14,861 bases of DNA. Origin: Trueperaceae bacterium. GTDB lineage: Bacteria; Deinococcota; Deinococci; Deinococcales; Trueperaceae. The notes below the pieces were generated by a model that was not told the origin of the DNA, ran no database searches, and worked only from the letters and a program-made list of their open reading frames with translations. How positions within the stretch are numbered: the stretch's first letter is position 1; each line of letters begins with the position of its first letter. The DNA is taken from contig JAGXHO010000034.1 in assembly GCA_024636105.1 (NCBI GenBank), positions 1 to 14,861 of the forward strand. The letters run 5' to 3'. Below, in pieces: positions 14,508 through 14,861 of this stretch. The position numbers and the translations under genes were made by a program.

Positions 14508-14861
14508 TGGCCGCGTGGCGGGGGCACGCGGTGGTGGTGGGGGCCGGCGTCGTGGGGCTTGCGTCCGCCGACGCGCTCGCCCGCGACGGCTGGCGGGTGA
14601 CGCTGCTCGACGCCGCGCTCGGCCCCGGTCGCGACGGCGCCAGCTTCGGGAACGCCGGCATGATCGTCCCGAGCCACGTCCTCCCGCTCGCGCAGCCCGG
14701 GGTGTTCGGCCGCTCGCTGCGCTGGTTGCTCGACCCGGAGAGCCCCTTCTACGTCGCGCCGCGCGCCGACCTCGAGCTGCTGCGCTGGGGCTGGCGCTTC
14801 TGGCGCTCGGCCACCCCGGCCCACGTCGCGCGCACGCTGCCGCGGTTGCACGCCCTCCACC
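14507..14861 (+). CDS. FAD-dependent D-amino acid dehydrogenase-like protein (DadA type), 3'-truncated by window edge
   Basis: The first 118 residues of an FAD-dependent amine/amino-acid oxidoreductase, running off the window. The dinucleotide-binding motif is at the N-terminus: HAVVVGAGVVGLASADALA, with GxGxxG and, after the second strand (VTLLD), the acidic Asp that contacts FAD ribose. DGASFGNAGMIVPSHVLPLA is the DadA signature, followed by RSLRWLLDPESPFYV, as in D-amino acid dehydrogenases that pass electrons to the respiratory chain. The start ATG overlaps the TGA of the methyltransferase by one base (TGATG), so translation is coupled. The substrate (D-alanine, proline, glycine or sarcosine-like) is not decided by this fragment. 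Confidence 0.9.
   Translation, partial: MAAWRGHAVVVGAGVVGLASADALARDGWRVTLLDAALGPGRDGASFGNAGMIVPSHVLPLAQPGVFGRSLRWLLDPESPFYVAPRADLELLRWGWRFWRSATPAHVARTLPRLHALH

Overview
The window is very GC-rich chromosomal DNA from a free-living bacterium. The fbpA product has a signal peptide ending Ala-Ser-Ala-Gln. Several genes appear to start leaderless, with a TANNNT -10 box 6-7 nt before the start codon, and signalling and ABC-transport genes are densely packed. I read this as Deinococcota (Deinococcus/Trueperaceae type). A high-GC actinobacterium is the main alternative, since it shares the leaderless habit and the HD-domain family seen here. No rRNA, tRNA, CRISPR array, insertion sequence or phage gene is visible.

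Layout, left to right. (1) A plus-strand peptide/nickel-type ABC importer: the C-terminal part of a family 5 binding protein (5' end outside the window), then permeases B and C, tightly packed. No ATPase gene follows. (2) A small plus-strand lipoprotein of unknown function with a strong ribosome binding site. It overlaps tail to tail with (3), a minus-strand block of three c-di-GMP genes. In transcription order these are a GAF-PAS-GAF-GGDEF-EAL protein (918 aa), its larger paralogue GAF-PAS-PAS-GAF-GGDEF-EAL (1078 aa), and an HD-GYP-like phosphodiesterase (488 aa). (4) Upstream on the same strand is a ferric-iron type importer, binding protein fbpA then two-domain permease fbpB, again with no ATPase gene. 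(5) A divergent 190-bp regulatory region holds a recognisable fbpA promoter flanked by two near-identical 16-bp repeats and an inverted third copy. (6) On the plus strand are a small membrane methyltransferase of the isoprenylcysteine methyltransferase type and, translationally coupled to it, the start of a DadA-like FAD amine oxidoreductase cut by the window end.

How it may work together. The three signalling genes could make and break c-di-GMP in response to ligands sensed by their GAF and PAS domains. Both hybrid proteins keep every GGDEF, I-site and EAL signature residue I could check, so either activity is possible. All three have their own TANNNT box just before the start codon, so they may be separately promoted rather than one simple operon, although read-through from fbpAB is possible. 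Both importers must borrow ATPases encoded elsewhere. The most notable unexplained signals are the repeat-flanked fbpA promoter and the consistent leaderless-start pattern.
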